Assembly: GCA_934424575.1 (NCBI GenBank)
Contig: CAKRXU010000024.1
Coordinates: forward strand, 1 to 43,502
Origin: an uncultured Blautia sp.
GTDB taxonomy: Bacteria > Bacillota > Clostridia > Lachnospirales > Lachnospiraceae
Length of the DNA stretch: 43,502 nt
Direction of reading: 5' to 3'
Part shown: positions 1-9,069 of the stretch, piece after piece
Layout of the letters: the number at the start of each line of letters is the position of its first letter
Numbering within the stretch: the stretch's first letter is position 1
Made by a program: the position numbers and the translations under genes
The notes under the pieces: generated by a model
Seen by the model: only the letters and a program-made list of their open reading frames with translations
What the model was told of the DNA's origin: nothing
Database searches by the model: none

Positions 1-2064
1 TCAGGCATTATCCCCCAGCACCTGCGCCAGCGTTGAAAAAAGGATTTTCACATCGATCGGCTTGGCAATATGTGCCTCCATGCCTGCTTCAAAAGCTCTC
101 TGGCGGTCTTCTTCGAAGGCATTGGCAGTCATGGCTATGATCGGGATGCGGCTTCTTGGATCGTTAAGTGCCCGGATCACTTTGGTTGCCTCGTAACCAT
201 CCATGTGCGGCATCTGAATATCCATGAGGATCAGGTCATAGTAATCCTCCGGTTTCGCCTTCAAAGTTTCCACGCATTTAATGCCATCTGTTACGTGTTC
301 TGTCTCAAGACCGCTTTCTCCGAGAAGTTCCATCGCGATTTCTGCATTCAGTTCATTATCCTCTGCCAGCAGGATACGTTTGCCTTTAAAACTCCGGAGT
401 ATCTGCCCGGACTGTTCTTCTTTTCTGGACTGGATCTGCTCTTCTGTCGCTGTCGGGAAGGACAGGACGATGGTTATCTTGGTTCCCTGACCGACCTTAC
501 TCTCGACATTGATGGTGCCGCCCATCAGATCAACCAGTGCCTTGACGATCGGAAGTCCAAGTCCCGTACCTGTCACATGGCTCTCTGTACTTGTTCTTTC
601 TCTCGTGAACTCCTCAAAAATATGAGGAAGATATTCCTCGCTCATTCCAATTCCGGTATCGGCAACTATGATCCTGAATGAAGTATGTCCCTCTTTGGAA
701 TGGTGGAATTCTGAAATATCAACTACAATACTGCCGCCATCCGGTGTATACTTGATCGAATTGCTTACGATATTAAGCAGGATCTCTCTTACTTTGGTCC
801 TGTCACAGATCACATATGGATGGTCTGAATTCAGTATACAGGTGTACTTAAGATTTTTCTTATGGAGTTCCGGCTCAAAAACCGCCTGGAGAGAATTCAC
901 AAGATCCTTAAAACATCCTACTTCCAGTTTCAGCTCCGCTTCACCACTTTCAATCCGTGCCATCTCAAGTACATAATTGATCAATGAAAGTAAAAACGAG
1001 CTCGATGACTTGATCTTGCCAATATACTCCACAACCTTCTCACGGTCATCCGCATGTTTCTCCAGAAGATCTGAGAAACCGATGATTGCATTCATCGGTG
1101 TACGGATATCGTGGCTCATATTAAAGAGGAATCTCGATTTCGCCTCACTTGCTATCTGGGCTTCCTCGGCAGCTTTCTCCAGTTCTTTCTCATGGATGTA
1201 TTCTCTGTAACGGCGCATCTCAACCTGCAGATGCCCCTCTGCCAGAAGGATCGCGATCGCTGTAGCGATCAGGAATGTCAGAACTTTCTGGATCGTGGAG
1301 ATCCAGCCATTCTCCGGAACGATCTCGAAATACCAGGTGTCATTTGGCACAGAGCAGGCAACTTCCATGGAATTTTTCATCTTCTGGTTGTCGCATTCGG
1401 CTATCACGATCTTTTTGCCGGTGTCCAGATCTTTTTTCCATATCTGATAATGATATCCAGCCTGTCCCAGCTTGCTTAATTCTGTTTCCTGGATAAATCT
1501 GTTCCAGTCAATGACCAGGATTGAAAATCCCCAGAACTGCTCTTTGCCTGATTCATCTTCTGTATAGATTGGGTCAAAAAGAAGTGCTCCGACTCCTCCC
1601 TGTACCAGATCAAAAGGCCCTGCGATCGTATACTGTCCACTGTCCTTGGCAAGATTTGCGGCTGCTTTTCGCTCAGAATCATTCAACATATCCAGCCCAA
1701 TCGCCTCTTCATTTCCCTCAAGCGGATATACCTGAGAAACCGTTCCGTCCTTTGCAAGTTCATGTGCCGATATCACATAATTTTCATCCTGTATCAGCCT
1801 TGATAATTCCGAGAACTCCTCATCTGTGATCGCATGTTTCTCTTCTATGAGTTTCTTCATGAGTTCTGATTCCGACAGGTATTTATTCAACTGCGCTTCT
1901 ACCTTGCCGACAGTCGTCTCTGCAGTATAGGATGCCTTAAGTTTTTCTCTCTTTTCCTGATTCAGATTTACCAGATAAATACAGCCAACGGTAATAAAAA
2001 AGGTAACACAGAAAACAAGAACCGCCCGGAGCCTCATTATTTTGGTATCTGTCTTTGTTTGCAT
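1..2064 (-). CDS. CHASE-domain hybrid sensor histidine kinase / response regulator
   Basis: A 687-residue membrane-bound hybrid kinase. A first membrane segment (about residues 13-32) precedes an extracytoplasmic sensor of CHASE type (about 45-250; the YPLEGNEEAIG and AGPFDL stretches fit that family). A second membrane segment lies at about 260-277 and is followed by a coiled coil. HisKA carries the phospho-acceptor H318 in SHDIRTP, the ATPase has an N box near N435 and the GTGLGLPIVKAL motif, and a C-terminal receiver has acidic residues at 567-568 and phospho-acceptor D615 (LMDIQMP). The signal is probably a small extracellular ligand, but which is unknown. There is no DNA-binding output domain, so phosphate must pass to another protein or the receiver is regulatory. 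Start chosen at the only in-frame ATG before the membrane segment; the Shine-Dalgarno is weak. The stop codon sits at the window edge, so the gene is complete. Confidence 0.93.
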   Translation of the reverse strand: MQTKTDTKIMRLRAVLVFCVTFFITVGCIYLVNLNQEKREKLKASYTAETTVGKVEAQLNKYLSESELMKKLIEEKHAITDEEFSELSRLIQDENYVISAHELAKDGTVSQVYPLEGNEEAIGLDMLNDSERKAAANLAKDSGQYTIAGPFDLVQGGVGALLFDPIYTEDESGKEQFWGFSILVIDWNRFIQETELSKLGQAGYHYQIWKKDLDTGKKIVIAECDNQKMKNSMEVACSVPNDTWYFEIVPENGWISTIQKVLTFLIATAIAILLAEGHLQVEMRRYREYIHEKELEKAAEEAQIASEAKSRFLFNMSHDIRTPMNAIIGFSDLLEKHADDREKVVEYIGKIKSSSSFLLSLINYVLEMARIESGEAELKLEVGCFKDLVNSLQAVFEPELHKKNLKYTCILNSDHPYVICDRTKVREILLNIVSNSIKYTPDGGSIVVDISEFHHSKEGHTSFRIIVADTGIGMSEEYLPHIFEEFTRERTSTESHVTGTGLGLPIVKALVDLMGGTINVESKVGQGTKITIVLSFPTATEEQIQSRKEEQSGQILRSFKGKRILLAEDNELNAEIAMELLGESGLETEHVTDGIKCVETLKAKPEDYYDLILMDIQMPHMDGYEATKVIRALNDPRSRIPIIAMTANAFEEDRQRAFEAGMEAHIAKPIDVKILFSTLAQVLGDNA

Positions 2065-2141
2065 ATCTTTCTTCTCATCATTTTCGTAAATTTCTGAGTA
2101 AGTAAAAACATTCTCACGCAGATTAATTTTCTATTGCTTCT

Positions 2142-2170
2142 ATTATAATGGAATCTCGTGTATAAATCCA
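2142..2170 (-). promoter_or_regulatory. Candidate promoter of the CHASE hybrid kinase gene
   Basis: On the minus strand a perfect TATAAT (2142-2147) lies 17 nt downstream of a weak -35, TGGATT (2165-2170). It gives a leader of about 70 nt before the kinase start. The -35 matches poorly, so the element is tentative. The rest of the 310-bp gap (2065-2374) holds this promoter and the neighbouring gene's 3' region with its terminator. Confidence 0.4.
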
Positions 2171-2231
2171 GTTCTTTCTGGCAAACACACCAGCAAATAC
2201 TAATCAGTGAAGGGCTCTTCCATATATATGC

Positions 2232-2265
2232 AAAAAAACTGACCCGCCAGGAAATCCAACGGATC
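2232..2265 (-). terminator. Intrinsic terminator of the GGDEF hybrid kinase gene
   Basis: Read on the minus strand, a stem of about 10 bp (2241-2265, several G-U pairs, loop of about 4-5 nt) is followed by a run of seven T (2232-2238). It lies about 110 nt past the stop codon of the kinase gene at 2375. Confidence 0.7.
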
Positions 2266-2374
2266 AACTTTTATATCATCTGCTATTTGAGTTATCTTTT
2301 TGTTGCTTTTGAAAAATTATCCTTCGAACGGAACAACGTCTTTGACCGGCAGGTCAATATTTTTCTGCAAAAAG

Positions 2375-5300
2375 TTAACTTCGGTGTACTTTTACTTTCA
2401 GAATCGTGCTGCCAAGTTTTGAGGCTTCGATTGGCTTCGGGATATGTCCGTCCATACCTGCATTCAGGCATTTGCGGACATTTTCCGGGGATGCCTGTGC
2501 TGTCATGGCGAAAATCGGAATCGTTCCTGCATCTTCGCGGTCCAGCCCGCGGATCACCCTGACTGCCTCGATTCCGTCCATGACCGGCATCATGATATCC
2601 ATGAGAACAACATCGTAACCATGCGGTTCTGAAGCTTCAAACTTCTCAAGAGCCTCTTTTCCATTCCATGCCTTGTCGATCTTTGCACCAAGTTCTGTGA
2701 GATAAAATTCTGCGATCTCCATATTGATCTCGTTGTCTTCGACCAGCAGTATCTTCATACCTTCGAGATTTTTTACACCCGCACAGTTCTGTGACTCGCT
2801 TTGTTCTGAAGCATTCTTATCAATCTTTAATGGAAGCTGATATGTGATATCCGTTCCTTCACCAAGAGTGCTCTCAACCTTGATCGTACCGCCAAGCCGG
2901 TCGATCAGTGCTTTTACGATAGACATTCCGAGACCGGTTCCACGGTACTGCGTGCGGGCATCGTTTTCTTCCTGGGTAAAAGGCTTGAACAGCTCATTCT
3001 CTATAAATTCCCGGCTCATTCCTATGCCGGAATCTACGATACGAAACTCATAAAGAGCTGTCTCTCCATCGTCCGAAATTTCTGTCGCATATGTGTCGAT
3101 CGTTCCGTTTGGCTTGTTATACTTGACGGAATTACTCATAAGATTCAGCATGATCCGACGAAGCTGCAGAGAACTTCCATACAATGCAGTATGCCTGATC
3201 GTTCCTCTGTGCTTTCTGTGGACAAGTCCCGTCTGCATGACCTGTGAATCCATCAGTGCTGCCACCTCATTCATCAGTTCAGCAAGGTCAAACGGTTCTT
3301 CTTTGATATCAAGTCTGCCTGCTTCCAGTTTGCTCATATCCAGAACATCATTTACCAGTTCCAGAAGATGTCTTGTTGAAAGCTGGATCTTGTCGAGACT
3401 GTCATCGACCTTTGTCTCATCCTGACGGTTTTTGTGGATAATGTCGAGCATTCCCATGATTCCGTTGATCGGCGTGCGGATATCGTGGCTCATGCGGTCC
3501 ATAAATTCTGTCTTGGCACGATTTTCGGAATCAGCCTCCTCGATCGCGATCTTGAGACGTTCGTTTTCTTTCACTTCTTTTTCATGGAATTCTGAAGTGT
3601 TTTTGAACAGAATGATGCCATGGACAACGGTACTTTCTTTGTTGGTCTTTGAATCATAGACCGTGTCTCTGGACATCAGAACTGTTTTCTGAAGCCAGAT
3701 TGGCGGTTCATCCTTACCACTTTCACGATATTCGACTGTCACCTGTCTGGATCCTGTTTCAAATCGTCTGAGAAGTTTCTTCGAAGAATCTACAATCCGG
3801 TAGTTTTCCATAGTTTCTTCTGTCACGTATTCCTGCCGCTCATGACAATACTCTGTGTAGGAGCATGGTGTCCGAACTTCAATTTTGATCTTCTCTGCAG
3901 TTGTATCAAAAAAAACTCTCTCCAGCCTGTCATTTGTCAGATCTACTGTATAGACTGCGTGGGCTGTCTGCAAAAGTGCTTCCGCATAATTCCCGTTTTC
4001 TACGATGGACTGACGGAGCTGTTCATAATAACGTGTCAGACTCTGCTTTTCATTGGCTGCATTTTCATCTGAATTCTGAAACACCTCAAACCCCAGTACA
4101 AAATGATGCAGTCTTCCATCTTTCGTTCCGTCAAGATACAGGAAGGTCATTCTGCCGCGGTGAACCCCTTCATTATCCTCATAGTAATATGGAACTTCAA
4201 GTTTTTCTGCTGTTTTTCCGAGATGATTTTTCAGATATTCAAGCTGAAGCTGCTTCCTGATGTTTTTTCTGGCTTCTTTATCAGAAAGTTTCTGGATCAC
4301 CTGTTCTACAGCACCTGAATAGCTTCCATCGCCTGCCAGAAAAAATTTTGAACCAGCTCTCAGCACATAATATTTATCCAGAAACGCATCACAGTACATG
4401 CAGCTTGAGAATTCATACCCCGCTTCCGTAATATTCGCAAGAATACGACGAGTCATTCTCTGTTTCTGTACTTCTTCCTCCAGTCTTGCCTGATTCTTGT
4501 CAATATACATGTTTTTGTCTGCAAAACAGAACAACTCTCTCATTGTGCAGCCATCAAAATCACTCGACAATGCGTAACCTGCCGCATAGCTGATCGGCAG
4601 CTGCGGGTTCCTTCGGGAGTAATCTGCCACATGATCTTTGATCTTTTGGAGGCGTTCCCGGACTCCGCCATGATCCATCCCTTTAAGTACAACAATGAAT
4701 TCATCTCCGCCGTCACGCCCTGCAAAAAACTCCTGCGGAACTGCTTCCCGAAGCAGAACTGCAAAAGAGCGGATATATTCATCACCTTTATCATGCCCCA
4801 TATCATTGTTGATGATCCTCAGATTATTCAGATCAAATACACAAAGTGCAATCAGTTCTTCCTCTCCGATCATTCTCGGATCATTAAGGATCTCTTCACA
4901 CTTATTCTTGTTCGGAAGTCCTGTTGCTTCATCCAGATAAACCTTCTTCTGAAGAATTCTGTTTTGTGCTGCAAAGCGAACTGCTCTGACAAGTTCTGTT
5001 CCTATGATCAGAATAAGTCCCAGAATGTCCACAAAAACCACTTTTTCCAGATAATCCAGAGCAGTTGCTTTTTTCTGCGAATAGACCTCCGCGTACCCTA
5101 CTGCTTCATCACAGATCTGGAAAAACTGATCGCTCTTCCGGATAATTTCTGTATTCTCGTACCCATTCTCCCGCGCAAGAAGAAGTTCACTTCTCAGTTC
5201 ATCAAAATAATGCTCAAGTTCATCCATTTTATTCTGAAAGTTCTTATCTTCCAGACGTATAAAATTCAGTTCCTTACTGCCATACCGCAGACCCTCAATG

Positions 5301-5530
5301 TAACCTGAGATTTCGCTGTACCTCTCATCCTGCGGTTCTCCTGAAATTTCCAGTTTGACCATAAGCTGCGTACCGCCACGCACCAATCCTGCGTAATTGA
5401 TAACACGAGCTGTTCCCTGGATCTTACCAACCAAGGAGATAATGATAAAAAATAATACGATCAGTATCGTCGTAAGGACCATCATTGCAATACGCAAAAA
5501 ATGCGTCTGTTTTTTCTCTGTTTCTTTCAT
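2375..5530 (-). CDS. GGDEF-containing hybrid sensor histidine kinase / response regulator
   Basis: A 1051-residue protein with an unusual domain order. Two membrane segments (about 13-36 and 163-180) enclose an extracytoplasmic helical sensor. A GGDEF domain (about 195-345) has the intact signature at 274-278 (DGGDEF), so diguanylate cyclase activity is plausible. The allosteric RxxD I-site expected five residues before it is absent (PQEF there). Two PAS-like regions follow (about 365-485 and 515-645). HisKA has H682 in SHDIRTP, the ATPase carries GTGLGMSIVKAL, and the receiver has D978 (LMDIMMP). The protein may link c-di-GMP synthesis to phosphorelay signalling; this is inference. It lies in tandem with another hybrid kinase, each with its own regulatory signals. 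Alternatively the GGDEF domain could be a GTP-sensing or inactive module. Confidence 0.92.
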   Translation of the reverse strand: MKETEKKQTHFLRIAMMVLTTILIVLFFIIISLVGKIQGTARVINYAGLVRGGTQLMVKLEISGEPQDERYSEISGYIEGLRYGSKELNFIRLEDKNFQNKMDELEHYFDELRSELLLARENGYENTEIIRKSDQFFQICDEAVGYAEVYSQKKATALDYLEKVVFVDILGLILIIGTELVRAVRFAAQNRILQKKVYLDEATGLPNKNKCEEILNDPRMIGEEELIALCVFDLNNLRIINNDMGHDKGDEYIRSFAVLLREAVPQEFFAGRDGGDEFIVVLKGMDHGGVRERLQKIKDHVADYSRRNPQLPISYAAGYALSSDFDGCTMRELFCFADKNMYIDKNQARLEEEVQKQRMTRRILANITEAGYEFSSCMYCDAFLDKYYVLRAGSKFFLAGDGSYSGAVEQVIQKLSDKEARKNIRKQLQLEYLKNHLGKTAEKLEVPYYYEDNEGVHRGRMTFLYLDGTKDGRLHHFVLGFEVFQNSDENAANEKQSLTRYYEQLRQSIVENGNYAEALLQTAHAVYTVDLTNDRLERVFFDTTAEKIKIEVRTPCSYTEYCHERQEYVTEETMENYRIVDSSKKLLRRFETGSRQVTVEYRESGKDEPPIWLQKTVLMSRDTVYDSKTNKESTVVHGIILFKNTSEFHEKEVKENERLKIAIEEADSENRAKTEFMDRMSHDIRTPINGIMGMLDIIHKNRQDETKVDDSLDKIQLSTRHLLELVNDVLDMSKLEAGRLDIKEEPFDLAELMNEVAALMDSQVMQTGLVHRKHRGTIRHTALYGSSLQLRRIMLNLMSNSVKYNKPNGTIDTYATEISDDGETALYEFRIVDSGIGMSREFIENELFKPFTQEENDARTQYRGTGLGMSIVKALIDRLGGTIKVESTLGEGTDITYQLPLKIDKNASEQSESQNCAGVKNLEGMKILLVEDNEINMEIAEFYLTELGAKIDKAWNGKEALEKFEASEPHGYDVVLMDIMMPVMDGIEAVRVIRGLDREDAGTIPIFAMTAQASPENVRKCLNAGMDGHIPKPIEASKLGSTILKVKVHRS

Positions 5531-5607
5531 TAAATATCCGTCCTGTTAAACATCCAAAACATTTTTTAGTATTTGTTATTATTCTATCCGATTCCCTGTC
5601 TTTTGGC

Positions 5608-5640
5608 AACAAAAATGGGACCTGAGTTTCCCCAGATCCC
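5608..5640 (-). terminator. Terminator-like hairpin in the leader of the GGDEF kinase gene
   Basis: On the minus strand an 8-bp stem (5617-5624 with 5633-5640, one G-U pair that would be a C-A mismatch on the other strand) is followed by ATTTTTGTT. It lies upstream of the kinase start at 5530, with no minus-strand gene before it, so it would act as an attenuator or end a short leader RNA. Confidence 0.55.
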
Positions 5641-5715
5641 GTGGTGTGTTGCATTTTGTACAATTCATGATATGTGAATTTTACATAATTTTCATTCTAT
5701 TTTGATGGTTTTTCA

Positions 5716-5744
5716 TTGCTTTTTGCACAATATCAATTTATAAT
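5716..5744 (+). promoter_or_regulatory. Promoter of the 173-residue unknown gene
   Basis: A perfect TATAAT at 5739-5744 is preceded by TTGCTT at 5716-5721 with a 17-nt spacer. The predicted start is about 40 nt before the gene's ATG at 5792. Confidence 0.55.
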
Positions 5745-5791
5745 AAAAAATATCAATTGGAACGTAAAAACTATGACGGAGGGTGTATTTT

Positions 5792-6313
5792 ATGAACGAA
5801 GAACTTTTTAACGAGGCGACGAAATCAAATGTTTTGTCAAAGAAACTGATTGATCAGCTTCAGGAAAGCATGAGCTACAGCAGTATTTCCTTTATCAACT
5901 GGACAATCGAGGTTCTGACACTGATCAAGAATCGTCTGGAGCGCGGGGACAGAATTACAGATGAAGTCAGTGGAGAGGTTTATACACTGCATTCTTTCCA
6001 GGCATTTGTAAAGAAAAATTTCTCCTCTTACATAACCAGCCAGGTCTTCACTGAGAGCAGCAAACCGGAGAAGATCTACTTCTCTCTGAAACCATGTGAG
6101 GGCGGCTACAGCCTTCTCGCTGCTGATTCCGGTGATAACAAGACTTATTCATGGATCTCAAGCCTCAGCAAGAGATTTTCTCTCGTGCAGATGATCGCGA
6201 CTGGTGTTGTTTATGTCAAGGACACACGTACAGATACTTATCAGCCGTTTATCTCTGAGCATGGCAAATACTGCCGTTATGATAAAGAACACGGAATCCT
6301 CGTAGAAATCTGA
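5792..6313 (+). CDS. Hypothetical protein, 173 residues
   Basis: I do not recognise a family. The ATG at 5792 is preceded at good spacing by GGAGGG (5778-5783); an earlier in-frame GTG at 5783 overlaps that site and is rejected. The protein is soluble, with no signal peptide or membrane segment. The first 75 residues look helical (LIDQLQESM, INWTIEVLTLIKNRL), then a segment resembling a small alpha/beta fold follows (about 90-173) with two Cys (in KPCEGG and KYCRYD). It is the only plus-strand gene in the first 20 kb, transcribed divergently from the GGDEF kinase and convergently with the zinc operon, and has its own promoter and strong terminator. Its normal codon use and clean signals argue that it is a real gene. 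Function unknown. Confidence 0.8.
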   Translation: MNEELFNEATKSNVLSKKLIDQLQESMSYSSISFINWTIEVLTLIKNRLERGDRITDEVSGEVYTLHSFQAFVKKNFSSYITSQVFTESSKPEKIYFSLKPCEGGYSLLAADSGDNKTYSWISSLSKRFSLVQMIATGVVYVKDTRTDTYQPFISEHGKYCRYDKEHGILVEI

Positions 6314-6362
6314 CCGGTTTCTGCAAGCATTCCGCTATCAACAATTCCATATCTGTTCATCC

Positions 6363-6402
6363 ATATCTCAGTTGGAGTTCCGGCTCTGACTGAGATATTT
6401 TG
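6363..6402 (+). terminator. Intrinsic terminator of the unknown gene
   Basis: A perfect 10-bp stem (6363-6372 with 6389-6398) continues inward for 5 bp with two G-U pairs around a 6-nt loop and is followed by TTTTGTT. It lies 50 nt after the stop codon. Confidence 0.82.
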
Positions 6403-6421
6403 TTACTATACACAATTTATT

Positions 6422-7258
6422 TTATCTTCCTGTGATTCTTCCAATACCATAAGAAATCAGAAATACTGCAATATCTACTGCCACGATCGTAGATCCGACC
6501 GGAGTTCCGGCAAGAATGGAGATCAGAATCCCAGCAGTTGCACAGATCACGGACATCACTGCCGCACTGACCGTCACAGAACGGAAAGATTTGAACAGTC
6601 TCATGGCAGAAAGTGCCGGGAAGATCACCAGTGCTGAGATCAGAAGCGATCCAACCAGATTCATCGCCAGAACAATGATCACTGCGATCACAACCGCGAT
6701 CAGAAGATTATAGGCATTTGCCCTGGTTCCGGTCGCTTTTGCAAAGTTTTCGTCAAATGTCACTGCAAAGATCTTGTTATAAAATAAGATAAAAATCGCC
6801 ACAACCACGATAGAGAGGATCGCGCACAGCCATACCTCGCCTTTTGTCAGGGTCAGGATGGAGGTGGAGCCAAACAGTGTACTGCACACATCGCCTGAAA
6901 TATTCGGGCTTGTAGAAAAAAGATTCATCAGAAGATAACCGATTGCCAGCGCGCCGACGGAGATCATCGCGATCGCCGCATCTCCCTTGATCCTTGTGTT
7001 CTGCCCTGCACGGAGAAGCAGGATCGCACAGATCACAGTCACCGGCAGGATGAACAGCATATTGTTGGTGATGTTCAGTACGGACGCAATTGCCATGGCA
7101 CCAAATGCCACATGGGAAAGTCCGTCACCGATGAAAGAAAATCTCTTCAACACCAGTGTCACGCCCAGAAGGGAGGAGCACAGTGCGATCAGTACACCTA
7201 CGATCAGTGCGTAACGCACGAACGGATACTGAAAATACATATGAAGTGTCTCAAACAT
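6422..7258 (-). CDS. znuB: Zinc/metal ABC transporter permease (ABC-3 family)
   Basis: A 278-residue integral membrane protein with about eight hydrophobic segments. The family is clear from the N-terminal region (YPFVRYALIVGVLIALCSS) and the FSFIGDGLSHVAFG motif typical of ZnuB/TroC/AdcB permeases. It forms the channel for Zn2+ (or Mn2+) delivered by the binding protein. The start at 7258 is chosen because a GGGAGG site lies just upstream inside the end of the ATPase gene; a longer frame reaching 7369 would overlap that gene. Only one base separates it from the ATPase stop, so the two are translationally coupled. It is the last gene of the fur-znuA-znuC-znuB operon. Confidence 0.93.
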   Translation of the reverse strand: MFETLHMYFQYPFVRYALIVGVLIALCSSLLGVTLVLKRFSFIGDGLSHVAFGAMAIASVLNITNNMLFILPVTVICAILLLRAGQNTRIKGDAAIAMISVGALAIGYLLMNLFSTSPNISGDVCSTLFGSTSILTLTKGEVWLCAILSIVVVAIFILFYNKIFAVTFDENFAKATGTRANAYNLLIAVVIAVIIVLAMNLVGSLLISALVIFPALSAMRLFKSFRSVTVSAAVMSVICATAGILISILAGTPVGSTIVAVDIAVFLISYGIGRITGR

Positions 7259-7259
7259 C

Positions 7260-7967
7260 TTATTCCTCCCCTTCCTGTCCGGTGAATGCTTTGCCCAGAC
7301 TGCTTTCGAGATATTGTTTCTTGGTACCGAAGAAGCAGTGCTCCCCGATATGCAGGATATGTGTCGCATATTTTACTGCCGCTGCAATGTCATGCGAGAT
7401 CATAATAATCGTGATTCCATCTTTCTTATTAAGATCCTTGATAAGCTGGTACATCTCTGCGGTCACTCGTGGATCCAGACCAGAGACCGGCTCATCGAGA
7501 AGAAGGATCTTCTGTGCCGCGCAGAGTGCTCTCGCGAGAAGGACTCTCTGCTGCTGCCCGCCGGAAAGCTCTCTGTAACAATGATCGGCGAGATCCTGGA
7601 TCATCATTTTTTCCATTGCTTTCTGTGCGACACGCTTTTCTTCTTTGTTATAAAACGGTCGCAGCCCACAGCGGCTCTGGCATCCGGACAGAACGATCTC
7701 CCGCACCGATGCCGGGAAATCCCTCTGTACCAGGGTCTGCTGTGGGAGATATCCGATCTCGTTTTTCTTAAGTCCGTCTCCCAGTTCGATCGTGCCGCTG
7801 ATCGGCGGCTGCAGATGGAGAAGTGTTTTCATTAATGTAGATTTACCGGAGCCGTTTTCTCCTACGATGCAGAGGTAATCACCTGCGTCGATGGAGAAAT
7901 TCAGGTCTTCCTGGATCGCCCGGTTATCGTATCCAAGTGTAAGGTTTTTGCATGTAAGCTGTGCCAT
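7260..7967 (-). CDS. znuC: Zinc/metal ABC transporter ATP-binding protein
   Basis: A 235-residue ABC ATPase with Walker A GENGSGKST (about residues 36-44), a Q loop at GYLPQQ, signature LSGGQQQR, Walker B ILLLDEPVSGLD and switch His in MISHD. It powers the ABC-3 permease encoded next to it. The start at 7967 follows AGGAGGG at ideal spacing; the earlier ATG at 7985 overlaps that site. It sits 71 nt after the binding-protein gene in the Fur-controlled operon, which supports zinc as substrate. Manganese cannot be excluded from sequence alone. Confidence 0.93.
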   Translation of the reverse strand: MAQLTCKNLTLGYDNRAIQEDLNFSIDAGDYLCIVGENGSGKSTLMKTLLHLQPPISGTIELGDGLKKNEIGYLPQQTLVQRDFPASVREIVLSGCQSRCGLRPFYNKEEKRVAQKAMEKMMIQDLADHCYRELSGGQQQRVLLARALCAAQKILLLDEPVSGLDPRVTAEMYQLIKDLNKKDGITIIMISHDIAAAVKYATHILHIGEHCFFGTKKQYLESSLGKAFTGQEGEE

Positions 7968-8038
7968 TATTGTCCCTCCTGTCATGGACAGTTTGTCGTA
8001 TCAGGCAGATGGCTTCTGTCCACCGCCTGTAATTATCA

Positions 8039-9034
8039 TCAGTTCAGTGCTTCCTTCAGAACATTCAGGTTATCTTCCATCACGGAAAGATACGTCACAC
8101 CGTCAGCGATCTCATCGGATGTGATCGACTGCATGGAGTTCAGTTCCAGTATCTTCTGGTCTTTCGTTTCGGTGTTTTCGATCACGGTCTGCGCAATCCG
8201 GTCGTCTGATTTCTCGATGGTCAGCACGGTCTTAAGTCCCAGTTCATCCAGCTTTTCGGCAAGGAATGTCACTGTCTTGAAACTTGCCTCAGACTCCGCG
8301 GAACAGCCGGAAAAGGCTGCATAATAATTCAGTCCGTAATCATCCACCAGATAGCGGAATGCAAAGCGGTCTGCAAAAAGAAGTGTGTTCTGTTTCGCGC
8401 TGTCCACTGTATTCTGGTATTCTGTATCCAGATCAGAAAGTTTTTCCTGATAAGCCGCTGCGTTGGATGCATAGACATCTTTATTTTCAGGGTCCATCTC
8501 TTCAAGTGTCTCCGCGATGATGCCACAGATCACTGACGCATTTCGGAGGGATGTCCAGACATGCTCATCGTATTCCTTCTCATCCTCGTCTTCATGTCCA
8601 TGGCCACTTTCCTGCATGCCCTCAACGGTTTCTTCTTCCTTGATGGTATCGCCGAGAACTTCCATCAGATTGATTGTCTTCATATCCTTATTCTGAGCCG
8701 ATTCCAGAGCATCCTCGATCCACTGGTCGGACTCGCCGCCCACATAGATCAGAAGGTCGCAGCTTGATACTTTCATGATATCCTTCACTGCCGGCTGGAA
8801 ACTGTGAAGGTCTGTTCCATTATCAAGAAGCATGGTCAGGTCGACATCCGCCTCCCGGTCTCCAAGAACTGCCCGTGTCCAGTCGTATTCTGGAAAAATG
8901 GTGGTCACGATCTTTAATTTTTTACCTGAGTCCTCTGTTGTTCCTGCTTCCGCTGTACGCACTCCCGCCAGAGGAATGCTGATACTTAAAACTCCCAGCA
9001 GGATCGCCAACGAGCTCATAATCCATTTTTTCAT
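8039..9034 (-). CDS. znuA: Zinc ABC transporter substrate-binding protein (ZnuA-like), no lipobox
   Basis: A 331-residue cluster 9 metal-binding protein. Probable metal ligands are H77 (DLHSFQ) and H158 (DEHVW), with a His/Asp/Glu-rich loop at 140-157 typical of zinc binders. In place of the usual third His motif (HxAFxY) it has ADRFAFRYL, a variant I associate with clostridial homologues, where Asp may coordinate the metal. The N-terminus is a signal peptide (about 1-30, ending AEA) with no lipobox Cys, although Gram-positive homologues are usually lipoproteins. Start at 9034. It lies directly after the Fur-family gene and before the ATPase. Confidence 0.9.
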   Translation of the reverse strand: MKKWIMSSLAILLGVLSISIPLAGVRTAEAGTTEDSGKKLKIVTTIFPEYDWTRAVLGDREADVDLTMLLDNGTDLHSFQPAVKDIMKVSSCDLLIYVGGESDQWIEDALESAQNKDMKTINLMEVLGDTIKEEETVEGMQESGHGHEDEDEKEYDEHVWTSLRNASVICGIIAETLEEMDPENKDVYASNAAAYQEKLSDLDTEYQNTVDSAKQNTLLFADRFAFRYLVDDYGLNYYAAFSGCSAESEASFKTVTFLAEKLDELGLKTVLTIEKSDDRIAQTVIENTETKDQKILELNSMQSITSDEIADGVTYLSVMEDNLNVLKEALN

Positions 9035-9069
9035 TGGTCTGCTCCTTTTCTTCTATAATTATTATCTGC

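Noticed and set aside
70..681. 203-residue plus-strand frame opposite the first kinase
   Set aside because: Lies fully antisense to a well-conserved coding region; Cys/His-rich composition typical of shadow frames.
2158..2562. 134-residue plus-strand frame between and over the two kinase genes
   Set aside because: No Shine-Dalgarno, overlaps the kinase receiver on the other strand and the terminator, and the peptide looks random.
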